A stretch of 64,000 nucleotides of DNA from Arthrobacter sp. FW306-07-I (GTDB taxonomy: Bacteria > Actinomycetota > Actinomycetes > Actinomycetales > Micrococcaceae): NCBI RefSeq assembly GCF_021800405.1, contig NZ_CP084551.1, positions 37,758 to 101,757 of the forward strand, in the 5' to 3' direction. This document shows, one piece after another, positions 32,277-43,100 of this stretch. The notes beneath the pieces are model-generated. The model was not told where the DNA came from and ran no database searches. It saw only the letters and a program-made list of their open reading frames with translations. The first letter of the stretch is position 1. Every line of letters starts with the position of its first letter. The translations under genes were made by a program, and so were the position numbers.

Positions 32277-33002
32277 ATGACTGAACCGACAGTGAACGAA
32301 GACCAGAACCCACTGACCAAACCTAAGTTCATCATCTCGGCCGTGGTCGTGGCGATCATTGTCGCGCTTGGGATCATCCTGGCCCTGCCCAAAGGCGGAG
32401 GAACCCCGACAGCCGAACCAAGCAATACCGGATCAACCACGGCCAGCGCGCAACCCACCGCAACGGCGGCCGCAAGCATATGTGGCCTGCCCTCCGGGGA
32501 CCAGGCCAAACCTGCCACCACACCCGCTGACACCAAATGGGAATTGGTCGGCAAGATCGCCGCCCCAACATCACCTGCGGAATTCGGCCCGGGCAAAACG
32601 GAAGCCAACGGCCTCCGTTCCTGCTTCGCACACTCACCAACCGGGGCGCTATACGCCGGAGCGAATATCGTGATCCTCGCCAGCTCAGGCCACAACGACT
32701 TGGTTCTTCGGTACCTCACCGTTGACAGTCCAGAGCGCGACAAGTTGCTCGGATCTTCCTCACCTTCAAGTAGTTCTGGAGGTCCTTCATTCCAACTGGC
32801 TGGCTTCAAGCTGACGGACTACACGGCGGAGCGCGCCGTGATCGAGTACGGATTCAAGGTATCCAACGGAACCTTCGGCTCATTGCCCGTTGTCTTGCAA
32901 TGGTCCGGCGGCGACTGGAAAGCTGTTCCTCCTGCTTCCGGTCAGCCTGAAGGAAAGCAATTGGCCGACCTGAGCGGGTTCATTCCCTGGGAGGGCGTCT
33001 AA
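32277..33002 (+). CDS. VirB8/TcpC-like transfer protein
   Basis: The 241-residue protein has a short cytoplasmic start, one membrane helix (about 19-38, FIISAVVVAIIVALGIILAL), a Thr/Ala-rich linker and an extracytoplasmic domain (CGLPSGDQAKPATTPADTKW through VVLQWSGGDWKAVPPASGQP). A membrane helix followed by an NTF2-like domain ending in a W-x-V phrase is typical of TcpC/VirB8 channel components. It is 12 bases downstream of the pilin-like gene. Confidence 0.7.
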   Translation: MTEPTVNEDQNPLTKPKFIISAVVVAIIVALGIILALPKGGGTPTAEPSNTGSTTASAQPTATAAASICGLPSGDQAKPATTPADTKWELVGKIAAPTSPAEFGPGKTEANGLRSCFAHSPTGALYAGANIVILASSGHNDLVLRYLTVDSPERDKLLGSSSPSSSSGGPSFQLAGFKLTDYTAERAVIEYGFKVSNGTFGSLPVVLQWSGGDWKAVPPASGQPEGKQLADLSGFIPWEGV

Positions 33003-33003
33003 C

Positions 33004-34359
33004 TTGCGGCCAATGGACCAGAACGGGAAGCCCTGTGACTGGTGGAACTTTGGGTGCCAGGCCGGCGACTTCATCAGTGACAAGGCGAACGACTCAATCA
33101 AAGACATGGCTCAAGCAATTGCCGATGCCGTGGGAAACGTCATCAAAACGCTTGGTACGTTCTGGGTGAATGTGGGAACTCCCGACATAACCTCCGCCCC
33201 GGGTGGTTCCACAGCGAGTGACCCAGTGTTGTATTTGCAGAACAGTCTCTATTTTTGGACGGCTGCCCTTGCGGTGCTGTCAGTCCTTGTGGGGTCGGCA
33301 AAGATGGTGATCGAACGCCGGGGTGCACCCCTGCGCGATCTGGCGCGTTCGCTCGCGACCTTGATTGTTGTATCCGGCGCGGGCGTAGCCGCGGTGGGTC
33401 TGCTGACGGTCGCTGCGGATCAGTTCTCTGCCTGGATCATCAAGAACTCCACCGATGGAACGTCGTTCAACGAGAACATCACGGCCCTGCTCGCGCTTTC
33501 GGCCACCAGCCCGATCGGTTCGATCATGATCATCCTTCTGGGGCTGATCGCGATTCTGGCCTCCGTGATGCAGATCGTCCTGATGATCATCCGCGGCGGC
33601 CTGCTCGTCATCCTGACGGGCATCTTTCCCACGGCTGCGGCTTTTACCAACACCGAGGCCGGCAAGGGATGGTTCCAGAAGTGCACGGCATGGCTGATCG
33701 CCTTCATTCTCTACAAGCCCGCGGCTGCCATCGTCTACGCCACAGCTTTCCAACTGAGCGGCACCAGGATCTTCGGAAACGTTGGTGAGGGCAAGGACTT
33801 TGGCTCCGCGCTCCTGACAACGGTCACAGGGCTGGCGCTGATGGTCATTGCTTTGTTCGCCATGCCAGCGCTCATGCGGTTCGTTACCCCCATGGTGGGT
33901 GCCGTCGCTGGCGGCGGTGGGGCCATGGCGGCGGGAACAGTCGGTGCACTGGCATCCGGCGCTATCAGCATGGGCAGCGCCGGACGAGGCGGCGGCCCCT
34001 CCACCAGCGGGGCGGCCACAGCCCACAGCCCATCAAGCCAGACCCCCGGGTCGCAGGGCCCCTCGGGGACTGGAAGCCAAGGAACGGCAGGAACGTCCGG
34101 CACGGCTGCAAAAGCCGGCGCCCGGGGTTCGGGCGCCACGGGCGCGCAGCCCGGGGCTGGCCCGGGAGCATCTACCGGCGCGGGCAGTACTGCCTCAGGC
34201 AGTGGAGCTGCATCCAGTGGAGCGGCCGCCGGCGGTGCCGCCGCGGCAGCGGGTGCTGGTGGCGTCGCCGTGCTGGCCGCCCAGAAGGGCGTTGAAGCAG
34301 GCCAGGCCGCGTCCGGGGCGATCAAGAACATGAGCGACGAATCTACGGGAGGTGCCTGA
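33004..34359 (+). CDS. VirB6/TrbL-like polytopic membrane protein
   Basis: The 451-residue protein starts at a TTG nine bases after GGAGGG; an ATG at 33013 is possible. It has five or six hydrophobic helices (near 80-100, 112-135, 170-200, 235-255, 275-300) and a C-terminal third that is low-complexity Ala/Gly/Ser/Thr. The phrases FWTAALAVLSVLVGSAKMVI and KCTAWLIAFILYKPAAAIVY are typical of actinobacterial VirB6/TrbL-like channel proteins. Confidence 0.8.
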   Translation: MRPMDQNGKPCDWWNFGCQAGDFISDKANDSIKDMAQAIADAVGNVIKTLGTFWVNVGTPDITSAPGGSTASDPVLYLQNSLYFWTAALAVLSVLVGSAKMVIERRGAPLRDLARSLATLIVVSGAGVAAVGLLTVAADQFSAWIIKNSTDGTSFNENITALLALSATSPIGSIMIILLGLIAILASVMQIVLMIIRGGLLVILTGIFPTAAAFTNTEAGKGWFQKCTAWLIAFILYKPAAAIVYATAFQLSGTRIFGNVGEGKDFGSALLTTVTGLALMVIALFAMPALMRFVTPMVGAVAGGGGAMAAGTVGALASGAISMGSAGRGGGPSTSGAATAHSPSSQTPGSQGPSGTGSQGTAGTSGTAAKAGARGSGATGAQPGAGPGASTGAGSTASGSGAASSGAAAGGAAAAAGAGGVAVLAAQKGVEAGQAASGAIKNMSDESTGGA

Positions 34360-34361
34360 CA

Positions 34362-35873
34362 GTGGCAGCTATCGAAAACACCTACAGGGAACCGACCTAC
34401 GGCAACTGGCGGCGCCCGCGAAAGGCAGGCATCGGCACGCTGGGCGGCCTTGCCACCGCCGGATTGTTTGTTGGCCTGATCATCACGGTGATCTGTCTCT
34501 TCGTCGGCGGCTGGCTCCCAGGGCTCGTCTCGCTGCTCATCCTTGGTGTGGTCCTGGCCGTCGTCTCGGTGACCGACAAGCACAACAAGTCCGTAGGGGA
34601 GCGGGTCTTCGCCCGGCTGGCGTTCCGCTCGGCACGGCGCAGGAAGGCCAACATCTACCGCTCCGGCCCGCTGGGGCTCACGCCGTGGGGCGAGTTCCAG
34701 CTGCCGGGAATCTCTGCCGGGTCCAAGCTGTACGAGTTCACGGACTCCTATGGCCGCCCGTTCGCGCTGATTCACCTTCCCTCCACCGCTCACTACACCG
34801 TTGTCTTCGGCACCCAGCCCGACGGTGCGTCACTGGTCGATCCTGAGCAGATTGATGCCTGGGTGGCGAACTGGGGCGGCTGGCTGGCGTCGCTGTCGAA
34901 CGAACCGGCCGTTGTGGCCGCATCGGTCACGGTCGAAACCGCACCCGATTCCGGGGCCCGGCTCCGCAGGGAAGTTGAATCCAACATCCACGACGACGCC
35001 CCCGCCATCGCGAAAGCCATGCTCCGGGAAGCGCTGGAGACCTACCCGCAGGGATCGGCCACAATCCGGGCGTGGGTCGCGCTGACGTTCAGCGCCGCTG
35101 CCCGGGCAGGCGGCAAGCGGCGCACCGCCGACGAGATCGCACGGGATCTCGCCTCGCGGCTTCCCAGCCTGACCGAGCGCCTGGAATCCACCGGTGCCGG
35201 GGCATGCGCACCGTTGAACGCCCAGGAACTGTGCGAGCTCGTACGGGTCGCATACGACCCTGCAGCGGCGAGGCTCATTGACGAAGCCCACTACCAAGGC
35301 AGACCCGTGGACCTGGACTGGGGCGACGTCGGACCCTCGGCCCATCAGGCTGACTGGGACGGCTACCGCCACGATTCCGGGCACTCGGTGTCCTGGTCGA
35401 TGACCGGGGCACCCCGCGGCCACATCCTCGCATCAGCGCTGGCCCGCCTGGTCGCCCCGCACGGGGAGATTGCCCGCAAGCGCGTCACCTTGCTGTACCG
35501 GCCGATCGAAGCCGGCCGCGCGGCCGCCATCGTCGAATCCGACCAGACCAACGCCCTCACCCGGGCCTCCTCAACGAACCGGCCCACCGCCCGCGCCCTC
35601 GTCGACGCACGTGCGGCGCAGGCCACCGCAGCCGAGGAAGCCAAGGGCGCCGGGCTGGTCAACTTCGGCATGGTCGTCACCGCCACCGTGCTGTCCTCCC
35701 GTGACCTCGATGACGCCGTGGCCGTGGTCGAGGGCAACCTGGGCCCCTCGGCACGTCTGCTGTTGCGCCGCGCGTACGGCTCCCAGGATTCTGCCTTTGC
35801 CGCATCCCTGCCGCTGGGCCTGGTCCTGCCCAAGCACTTGAAGGTCCCCGAAGAGATCCGCGAGGCCATGTGA
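34362..35873 (+). CDS. SCO6880-family conjugal transfer protein
   Basis: The 503-residue protein starts at a GTG. It has two N-terminal membrane helices (about residues 24-45 and 48-68, PrgI-like) followed by a large cytoplasmic domain. KANIYRSGPLGLTPWGEFQL and QLPGISAGSKLYEFTDSYGR are characteristic of the SCO6880 family, which supplies a membrane-bound N-terminal part of the VirB4 function. The stop overlaps the next start (TGATG), supporting a complex with the following ATPase. Confidence 0.88.
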   Translation: MAAIENTYREPTYGNWRRPRKAGIGTLGGLATAGLFVGLIITVICLFVGGWLPGLVSLLILGVVLAVVSVTDKHNKSVGERVFARLAFRSARRRKANIYRSGPLGLTPWGEFQLPGISAGSKLYEFTDSYGRPFALIHLPSTAHYTVVFGTQPDGASLVDPEQIDAWVANWGGWLASLSNEPAVVAASVTVETAPDSGARLRREVESNIHDDAPAIAKAMLREALETYPQGSATIRAWVALTFSAAARAGGKRRTADEIARDLASRLPSLTERLESTGAGACAPLNAQELCELVRVAYDPAAARLIDEAHYQGRPVDLDWGDVGPSAHQADWDGYRHDSGHSVSWSMTGAPRGHILASALARLVAPHGEIARKRVTLLYRPIEAGRAAAIVESDQTNALTRASSTNRPTARALVDARAAQATAAEEAKGAGLVNFGMVVTATVLSSRDLDDAVAVVEGNLGPSARLLLRRAYGSQDSAFAASLPLGLVLPKHLKVPEEIREAM

Positions 35874-37507
35874 TGTTCGGCAGCAAGACCAAACACCACC
35901 GCACACAAGCCCCTGCCACCAAAAAGACCCCTGCCACGAAGCTCGCGGCCGCGGTCGCGCGCCGCCCGGGCCTGCGCGGCTGGCGCGGCCGCGGGCAGGG
36001 CGAAGCCGTCTACGTCACCGCCGCGGACGAATGGCGCGGCACCTCGGTCCAGGTCTGCGGTCTCTGGCCGTTCGTGGGAGGGTCCGGCACCCCGATCCTC
36101 GGGGTGCCGATCGGCGTGCACACCGACACCGGGGCGCCCTTCGGCGCCGATCCGATCAGCTGGTTCATGCACGGCATGATCAACAACCCCTCCATGTTTG
36201 TCCTCGGCCTGCCGCACTACGGCAAGTCCACCCTCGTGAGGCACATCGTCCTCGGTCTGGCAGGGCGCGGTATCAACCCGTTGATCCTCGGTGACCTGAA
36301 ACCGGACTACGTTGACCTGATCGAAGCCCTCGGCGGGCAGGTCATCAGCCTGGGGCCCGGGCGCGGGCACCTGAACGTCCTGGACCCCGGCGAGGCCACC
36401 GGTGCCGCCGTCAGGCTGCTCGCCTTCGCCGAGGAACACCGGGCCAACGCCAACCGGGCCCTGAACGATCCAGATAGCGAGCAGGCCGCGGCCACTCAGC
36501 TGCTGGCTGCCGCTGTGAAGGCGGAGAAGCTGGCCGAACAGCTGATGGCCGACTCGCACAACCGGCGCCTGAACATGATCACGGCGCTGATCACCATCGT
36601 CCGTAACGCCAAGCCCAGCGCCCATGAGGAATCCCTGATCGACCGGGCGCTGCACATCCTGGACGAGCGCCTGGACCGGGTTCCCCTGATCGGGGATCTG
36701 ATCGAGGTCATCAAAGACGCCCCCGACGAACTGCGGGCCATCGCCCTGGACCGTGGAGACATGAGCCGCTACCTCGACGCGACCGACCAGCTGCGCCAGT
36801 CGCTGTACTCCCTGGACGGGTCGGGCCGCTTCTCGGACATGTTCTCCCAGCCCACCGACCAGCCGATGGACCTGACCAAACCCGTGGTCTTCGACCTCTC
36901 CGGGATCTCCGACACCCAGCGCGACATCCAGGCGGCCTGCCTGCTGGCCTGCTGGTCAACCGGGTTCGCGACCGTCCAGGTGGCCCACACCCTGGCCGAC
37001 GCCGGCCTGGAGCCGCGCCGTAACTACTTTGTCGTCATGGACGAACTCTGGCGGGCCCTGCGCTCCGGTGAAGGCATGGTGGACCGGGTCGACTCGCTGA
37101 CCCGGTTGAACCGTACCGAGGGCGTGGGGCAGGCGATGATCACGCACACCATGAGTGACCTTGAAGCCCTGCCCACCGAATCCGAGCGGATGAAGGCCCG
37201 TGGCTTCGTCGAACGCTCCGGCATGGTCGTCTGCGGTGCCCTGCCTGGCGGCGAGATGGAGAAGCTGAACAAAGCCGTCACGCTCTCCCGGGCCGAGCAG
37301 GCCCGTCTCATCTCCTGGGCCGATCCCGGGTCGTGGACGGACATCGGCGGCTCGCGCAAGCGCGTCCGTCCCGGCCTGGGAAAGTTCCTCTTCAAAGTCG
37401 GCGGCCGGCCAGGAGTTCCCGTGGCCCTGAAGCTAACCATTGTCGAAAAATCGCTCCACGACACAAACAAACGCTGGAAGACAACCCACGGGGAAGGGGA
37501 AAACTGA
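35873..37507 (+). CDS. VirB4-like type IV secretion ATPase
   Basis: The 544-residue ATPase has Walker A LGLPHYGKSTLVRHIVL near 112 and Walker B FVVMDELWRALRSGEG near 386. RDIQAACLLACWSTGFATVQ also fits the VirB4 C-terminal domain. It lacks the N-terminal VirB4 domain, consistent with the SCO6880 protein upstream supplying it. ATG at 35873 overlaps the upstream stop. It powers assembly or substrate transfer at the conjugation channel. Confidence 0.88.
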   Translation: MFGSKTKHHRTQAPATKKTPATKLAAAVARRPGLRGWRGRGQGEAVYVTAADEWRGTSVQVCGLWPFVGGSGTPILGVPIGVHTDTGAPFGADPISWFMHGMINNPSMFVLGLPHYGKSTLVRHIVLGLAGRGINPLILGDLKPDYVDLIEALGGQVISLGPGRGHLNVLDPGEATGAAVRLLAFAEEHRANANRALNDPDSEQAAATQLLAAAVKAEKLAEQLMADSHNRRLNMITALITIVRNAKPSAHEESLIDRALHILDERLDRVPLIGDLIEVIKDAPDELRAIALDRGDMSRYLDATDQLRQSLYSLDGSGRFSDMFSQPTDQPMDLTKPVVFDLSGISDTQRDIQAACLLACWSTGFATVQVAHTLADAGLEPRRNYFVVMDELWRALRSGEGMVDRVDSLTRLNRTEGVGQAMITHTMSDLEALPTESERMKARGFVERSGMVVCGALPGGEMEKLNKAVTLSRAEQARLISWADPGSWTDIGGSRKRVRPGLGKFLFKVGGRPGVPVALKLTIVEKSLHDTNKRWKTTHGEGEN

Positions 37508-39276
37508 TGGGTGCACCAAACAGCGGCAAGCGATCCGGGCTCACCGCGGAGACGATCCTGCTCTGGATCTTCATCACCCTAGTGGTGCTGGGAGTCGGGT
37601 CGGTGACCGGCGCCGTGCATCTGGGGTCGATGCTGTCCAATGACGGCCAGAAACTCCCGGCGAACCCGTTTGAACTGGTCTTCGGCCTGATCTCACACAA
37701 GGTCACCTGGCCGGCGGCCGCCACCTGGGTCCTGGCCGGCTTCGGCGTCCTCATCATCGTCCTGGCCGTGCTCGTGGTCCGCGGGGTGCTGCGTCGACGG
37801 TCCAGACGTTCCCGCGTGGACGTCGCCGCCCAGCACATGGCCAAGGGCAAGGATCTGCGGGCACTGAGCCTGCGAGGGGCCACGGCGACCGCGGAGCGCC
37901 TGGGCGTCAAGGGATCGCCCGGTGTCCCGATCGGCAAAACGGTCCTGGGTGGGCAAATGGTCTACGGCTCCTGGGAAGACATGCACATGGACATCTGGGG
38001 GCCTCGGACCGGTAAAACGACATCCCGGGCCATCCCGGCCATCCTGGCCGCTCCGGGCGCTGCCCTGGTGACCTCAAACAAGCGGGACATCGTTGACGGC
38101 ACGCGCGACGTCCGGGCCGCCGATGGGCCGGTATGGGTCTTCGATCCCCAGGCCGTCGCCCTCGAGGAACCCACCTGGTGGTGGAACCCCCTGTCCTACG
38201 TCACGGACGAAGTGCGGGCGGCCCGCCTGGCTGACCACTTCGCCGCCGGCTCCCGCGGCCCGGATGCCAAAACGGATGCCTATTTCGATCCTGCCGGCCA
38301 GGATCTCCTGGCCGGCCTCCTGCTCGCGGCGGCTCTCGACGGCCGGCCGATCACGCAGGTTCATACCTGGCTGACCAGGCCGGCGGACGACGAAGCGGTG
38401 GACATTCTCAAGACCCACGGATTCCTCCAGACCTCCAACGCTGTCGGCGGCGTCATCAACGCACCGGAGAAGCAGCGCGGCGGCGTCTACGGCACAGCGC
38501 TGCAAATGGCGTCGTGCCTCACCAACCGCCAGGTCGCCCGGTGGGTGACTCCGCAGGGCGAAAACGACGAGCGGCCTCAGTTCGATCCGGCAGAGTTCGT
38601 CCGGTCCAAGGGCACCCTGTACAGCCTCTCCAAGGAAGGCAAAGGCACCGCGGGCCCACTCGTGACGGCGCTGACCGTCGCGACCGTCGAAGCCGCAGAA
38701 GAACTCGCTGTCCATTCGCCCGGTGGCCGGCTGGCCACTCCGATGGTTGGTGTTCTGGACGAAGCGGCCAACGTCTGCCGCTGGCGGGAACTCCCCAACC
38801 TGTACAGCCACTACGGATCCCGAGGCATCGTCCTGATGACCATCCTCCAGTCCTGGTCCCAAGGCGTGGAAGTCTGGGGCCGCGACGGGATGCGCAAACT
38901 CTGGTCAGCCTCCAACATCAAGGTCTACGGCGGCGGCGTCGCCGAAGCCGAATTCCTGAACGAACTCGCCCAGCTCGTGGGGGAGTACCGCTACTCCAAC
39001 ACCACCCGCAGCCGCTCCAAACAGGGCACCTCCTACAGCCACGACGACGACCGCAAGGAACGCACCCTGGACGTCTCAGACCTCGCCGCGTTTCCTCGCG
39101 GCCGAGCCATCATGTTCGCCTCCGGCGCCCCCGCTGCGCTGCTGGAAACTGTGCCCTGGATGAGCGGCCCGCACGCCGAAGCGGTGCGGGCATCCATCGC
39201 CGCGCACGACCCCGCGAACAAGCCGACGCCAGCGGCCGGGAACCGGTGGATCGCTGCGGGTGCCTCTCATGAGTGA
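37507..39276 (+). CDS. VirD4/TraG-type coupling protein
   Basis: The 589-residue coupling protein has two N-terminal membrane helices (about residues 14-36 and 68-92) and a RecA-like motor: Walker A IWGPRTGKTTSRAIPAI near 165, Walker B TPMVGVLDEAANVCRWRELP near 415, and the phrase YSHYGSRGIVLMTILQSWSQ typical of TraM-recognition domains. It links the relaxase-DNA complex to the channel. Its start overlaps the VirB4 stop (TGATG), and an earlier in-frame region belongs to the VirB4 gene. Confidence 0.92.
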   Translation: MGAPNSGKRSGLTAETILLWIFITLVVLGVGSVTGAVHLGSMLSNDGQKLPANPFELVFGLISHKVTWPAAATWVLAGFGVLIIVLAVLVVRGVLRRRSRRSRVDVAAQHMAKGKDLRALSLRGATATAERLGVKGSPGVPIGKTVLGGQMVYGSWEDMHMDIWGPRTGKTTSRAIPAILAAPGAALVTSNKRDIVDGTRDVRAADGPVWVFDPQAVALEEPTWWWNPLSYVTDEVRAARLADHFAAGSRGPDAKTDAYFDPAGQDLLAGLLLAAALDGRPITQVHTWLTRPADDEAVDILKTHGFLQTSNAVGGVINAPEKQRGGVYGTALQMASCLTNRQVARWVTPQGENDERPQFDPAEFVRSKGTLYSLSKEGKGTAGPLVTALTVATVEAAEELAVHSPGGRLATPMVGVLDEAANVCRWRELPNLYSHYGSRGIVLMTILQSWSQGVEVWGRDGMRKLWSASNIKVYGGGVAEAEFLNELAQLVGEYRYSNTTRSRSKQGTSYSHDDDRKERTLDVSDLAAFPRGRAIMFASGAPAALLETVPWMSGPHAEAVRASIAAHDPANKPTPAAGNRWIAAGASHE

Positions 39277-39691
39277 GGGCCTGGGGGAGTGGGACGACGA
39301 GCTGGAGGACCCCCCGGTCCCGACGGAGCCGGGCGAGGAGGACTCGGACGCTCCTGAGCTGTTCTACCCAACCGTCGCCGACTTCGTCAGCGGCAAGCTG
39401 GCCACCAGCTACCGACGGCAGCTCAACGTCCAGGGCGGTGTGACCTGGTGCCCGCAGTGGTGGAAACACGCCGAAGCGATCAGCCGCCTCGAAGCACTCT
39501 GGCGGGCATGGGAATTCCTGCGCCTGGACGGTACCACGGGGATGAGCGTCTGGTGGCGCGACCACGCAGACCACCACATGTCCGTTCTCCTCTCAACCGA
39601 TGGGCCATTCAAGGGCTGCAACCCGGACGACGGTCACCGTGCCAAACTCGCTCCTCTACCCTGCGAGGAACCGCCCACAGGGCTGTTCTGA
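39269..39691 (+). CDS. DUF4913-domain protein
   Basis: The 140-residue product has an acidic start, then LFYPTVADFVSGKLATSYRR, VTWCPQWWKHAEAISRLEAL and WWRDHADHHMSVLLSTDGPF, which is the DUF4913 signature with its WCP-W and DHH-M-L residues. The family is found at the ends of actinobacterial conjugation operons. Its start lies inside the coupling protein gene by eight bases. Its function is unknown. Confidence 0.88.
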   Translation: MSEGLGEWDDELEDPPVPTEPGEEDSDAPELFYPTVADFVSGKLATSYRRQLNVQGGVTWCPQWWKHAEAISRLEALWRAWEFLRLDGTTGMSVWWRDHADHHMSVLLSTDGPFKGCNPDDGHRAKLAPLPCEEPPTGLF

Positions 39692-40118
39692 GGCGGATGT
39701 CGTTAAGCAACGCTCAAGGTGACCACCCGGGCTGTCCACAGTTGGGGTCAATCCGGGTTATCCACGGCTGGAATCGGGAGCCATTAGGAAAGCTCCCTCA
39801 GCAGCCGTAGCGGTGGATAACCCCTCAGGATTGTCCCCGGCTGGGGGCAAGCTACTGAGCGCCCAGACCGCGGCCAACCGCCACATAAGCCTCCTGCGCT
39901 CCACCGAAGACCCCATCAACTGATGCATCCGTCAGTGGCTATCGAGCAGCCAACACGCCAAAAGCTCTACAGTATGGTCCTTCCCAGAAAGCCGATTTAA
40001 ACGGCTTGGCTTGTTCCGGTGTGGCGGAACCTATTTTCACGCTAGTGTCTGGCCCTCATGGGAAGATTGCTGCTGGCGGCGCCGCTGGAGACGCCGCCAT
40101 TTACATCGAGGAGAGATT
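39692..40118. other. Intergenic, DnaA-box-like motifs and a diverged repeat
   Basis: GGTTATCCACGG (near 39757) and GGTGGATAACC (near 39812) are inverted copies resembling DnaA boxes. A 77-base stretch at 39734-39810 is about 80% identical to 57079-57156 in the same orientation. The remainder carries the upstream region of the kinase-helicase gene, with GAGGAG before its TTG start. The transfer operon probably ends here. Confidence 0.6.
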
Positions 40119-43100
40119 TTGGCGGATGAAGTTGGGGGGCACTTCACCCTGCTCGACGTTGGTTCCCGAAGCGGAAACTTTGGGGTAGTTCGCAAGGGTA
40201 TTGATCGACGCGACGCATCATTTGTGGCTGTTAAGTTTGTTAATAGCCAGTCCGATGAGCTGAGCCTTAGGGTTTTTCGACGGGAAACAAAGACACTCGG
40301 GGAGCTCACTCACCCCAATATCGTGCCTTACCGAGGTTCGGGAATTGACGAGACGGGCAACTATTACATTGTTTTGGACTGGGTTGAACGCAACCTCGAC
40401 GACGTTCTCAAGGAGACGGGTCCTTGGACCTCGTGGGACCGCCTTTATACCGAGCTCGCTTTGCCCCTAGTGGAAGCTTTGGCCTACACGCACCTAAAGC
40501 AGGTGGAGCACCGAGACATCAAGCCCAAAAACGTACTCATATCCTCCAGCGGAGTACCCATGCTGGCCGACTTCGGCATCGCCAAGATCCGCGGCGACGA
40601 GGAGGAAACCACCAATACCGTGGCGGACTGGCACTCCCGTCCCTACGCCCCGCCGGAGCTGAACGCCGACGCTCGGTATGTCCGCGACGTCTACTCTATT
40701 GGTGTTCTCCTACTGCAGTGCTTAAGCAGTAACCAGCTAACTTCCCTGGCGGACGTTGAGCACGCCGTACAGGGCGTCGATATACCGCCGGCGATTCGCA
40801 AGATCCTAAACGCTTGTATTGCCACGGATCCAAACGACCGTCCAAAGAATGCCAGTGATCTACTGGGCCTTTTGGCGACTGCACAGAAGCGCCGTGTGAC
40901 CACGGCGGCTTCCAGCAAGTGCATCTGGTTAAGGATGCAGGGCAGCGCTGCCACCGCCCTTGCCGGGCATAGGGACAAGCGCCAAGAGGCACAAGCGATC
41001 GCTCAAGCTGACCTAGCCGGCGAGGTCTACGCGGCCTTCTTCTTGGACCGAGACTCCGGCGAGCAACAACGTGACTCCATCTTTCTAGTGGGTGAGACCT
41101 GGCGCTTTCACATCAAGCCAGATGGCGAGGGCGCGGTGTTAGTGTCCGCTAAAAAGCTTGAGTTCGACGAGCTGGAGCGTTTCCGGCGCCGAGCACTCCT
41201 GCTCTCCCGCCGGTATGAATGGTCTTTCTACCGGCCCACCAACCTCACTGGTGCCAGGGAGGCAGTCGGCGAACTGATCGACGCACTTGATGATTTTTAC
41301 ACTGAGCAAGCTGACAGCATCGCTGCCGGAGCGGTAGACCGTGAGGGCGATGACCTGTTCGATACCTGGCTTCGGGTCCTCAATGCCCGCGAAGAGCTTG
41401 CCCGGGGCGAAAAGAAACCGATCCCATACACCAAATGCAAAACTAGGGGACGCGAGGCGACTTTCACCCTCGTCGATCCGGTGGAACAAGATCTCGTTAA
41501 CACTGAGTGGCGAGTTAAGGACCAGCACAGCGAACGACGCTTCGGCTGGGGTGAAGTCATTGACCATGACGGCGATAAGGTCGTCATCCTAGGCAATCGT
41601 TGGGGCAGCTTGCCCGATCGTGGGCAACTTATCCCGCATATCGGCCCGGACGAAATTGCTATTGGAAGGCAACGCGAGGCAGTTATTGCTGTTAAGAACG
41701 GAGCAGCTGCCCGTCCAGAGTTGCGGGACTTGTTGCTGCGCCCAGAGGGCGCCGAAGAACCCAGCCAAGCAGAGATTACTCACTGGAGCCGTGACCTTGA
41801 TAGCAGCAAGCAACAGGCTGTGAGCAATGCGCTTGGCACCTCCGACCTATTCCTCGTCCAAGGTCCACCGGGCACGGGCAAAACAAGTTTTATTGCCGAA
41901 CTTGTTGAGCAAACTCTGCTAGCGAAACCTGACGCCCGGATATTGATAGCCTCACAGACCAATGTCGCGGTGGACAATGCGTTGGAGAAGCTCGACGCAG
42001 GTGGTTTTTCCAATCTTGTCCGACTCGCCAGTGCAGACGTGACTCGAGTCAGCGACTCAGTGCGCCACCTGCTACTGGAAGCCCAAATGAAGCGATGGGC
42101 TCAGCTGGTCCGAAAGCGGGCAGAAGCACAGCTAGGGGCTCGCGCTGAGGCTGCCGGCATTCCCAGCGCCCACCTTCGTGCAGCCCTTGCGCTACAGCAA
42201 CTCGCAGGCACCGTCAATGAAATCACCATGCTGCAGTCTCGGGCGCTCATCGACTCTCGGCAGGAGACCGAGGAAACGGAGCTGACAACAGCTCTGGGAT
42301 CAAGCGAGTCGACGTCGTCCGCTCAAGAGCGAGTCGACGCGCTCATTGATTTGCGTGATGAGCTAATCGAGGAGGCCCAGACATTGTTGGCCAGTGATCT
42401 CACTCTCTCACGCAACATGACAAGTCAGGATGCGCTCAACGCCGTCGAACTTCTTGTTGGTGACGGTGATGCTGAGCGGGCGCTCCTGGCCCGCCTACGG
42501 CTTCAAGGCCAGTGGCTGCAACGCATAGCATCTGACGAACGCCTCGCCACAACCTTCCTCGACCAAACCAGCGTTATTGCAGGCACATGCACAGGTTTTC
42601 TACGCCATCCGGCCGTTCGACACCTCGATATTGACCTATGCATCGTTGATGAAGCCTCGCGCGCCACCCTGACCGAAGCCCTTGTGCCTGTATCTCGAGC
42701 TAACCGTTGGGTTTTCGTCGGGGACACGAAGCAGCTACCGCCGACCGATGAAGAACTGCTTCGGAGCCAAGAGCTCCTGAATGAGCAACAACTCGCAGAG
42801 GAGGACATCAAGGAGACCCTCTTCCAGCGGTTGGCGGATAAGCTGCCCGCTCATTCTCAGATGATGCTAAGTCAGCAATACCGCATGATTCGCCCCATTG
42901 GTGATCTCATCTCATCCTGCTTCTACGATGAAAAGCTCAGGTCAACTCGTGAGGATGGGCTGGACGGTTACGAACTCGGCTATGGCAAGCCGGTCATGTG
43001 GGTAGACACCTCAGGCTTGGGAGATTCACGGCGAGAGTCAGCACCTCAAGGTAAAGCGACGAGCTATGCCAACCGCACTGAGGTGCGGGTACTGATTGAT

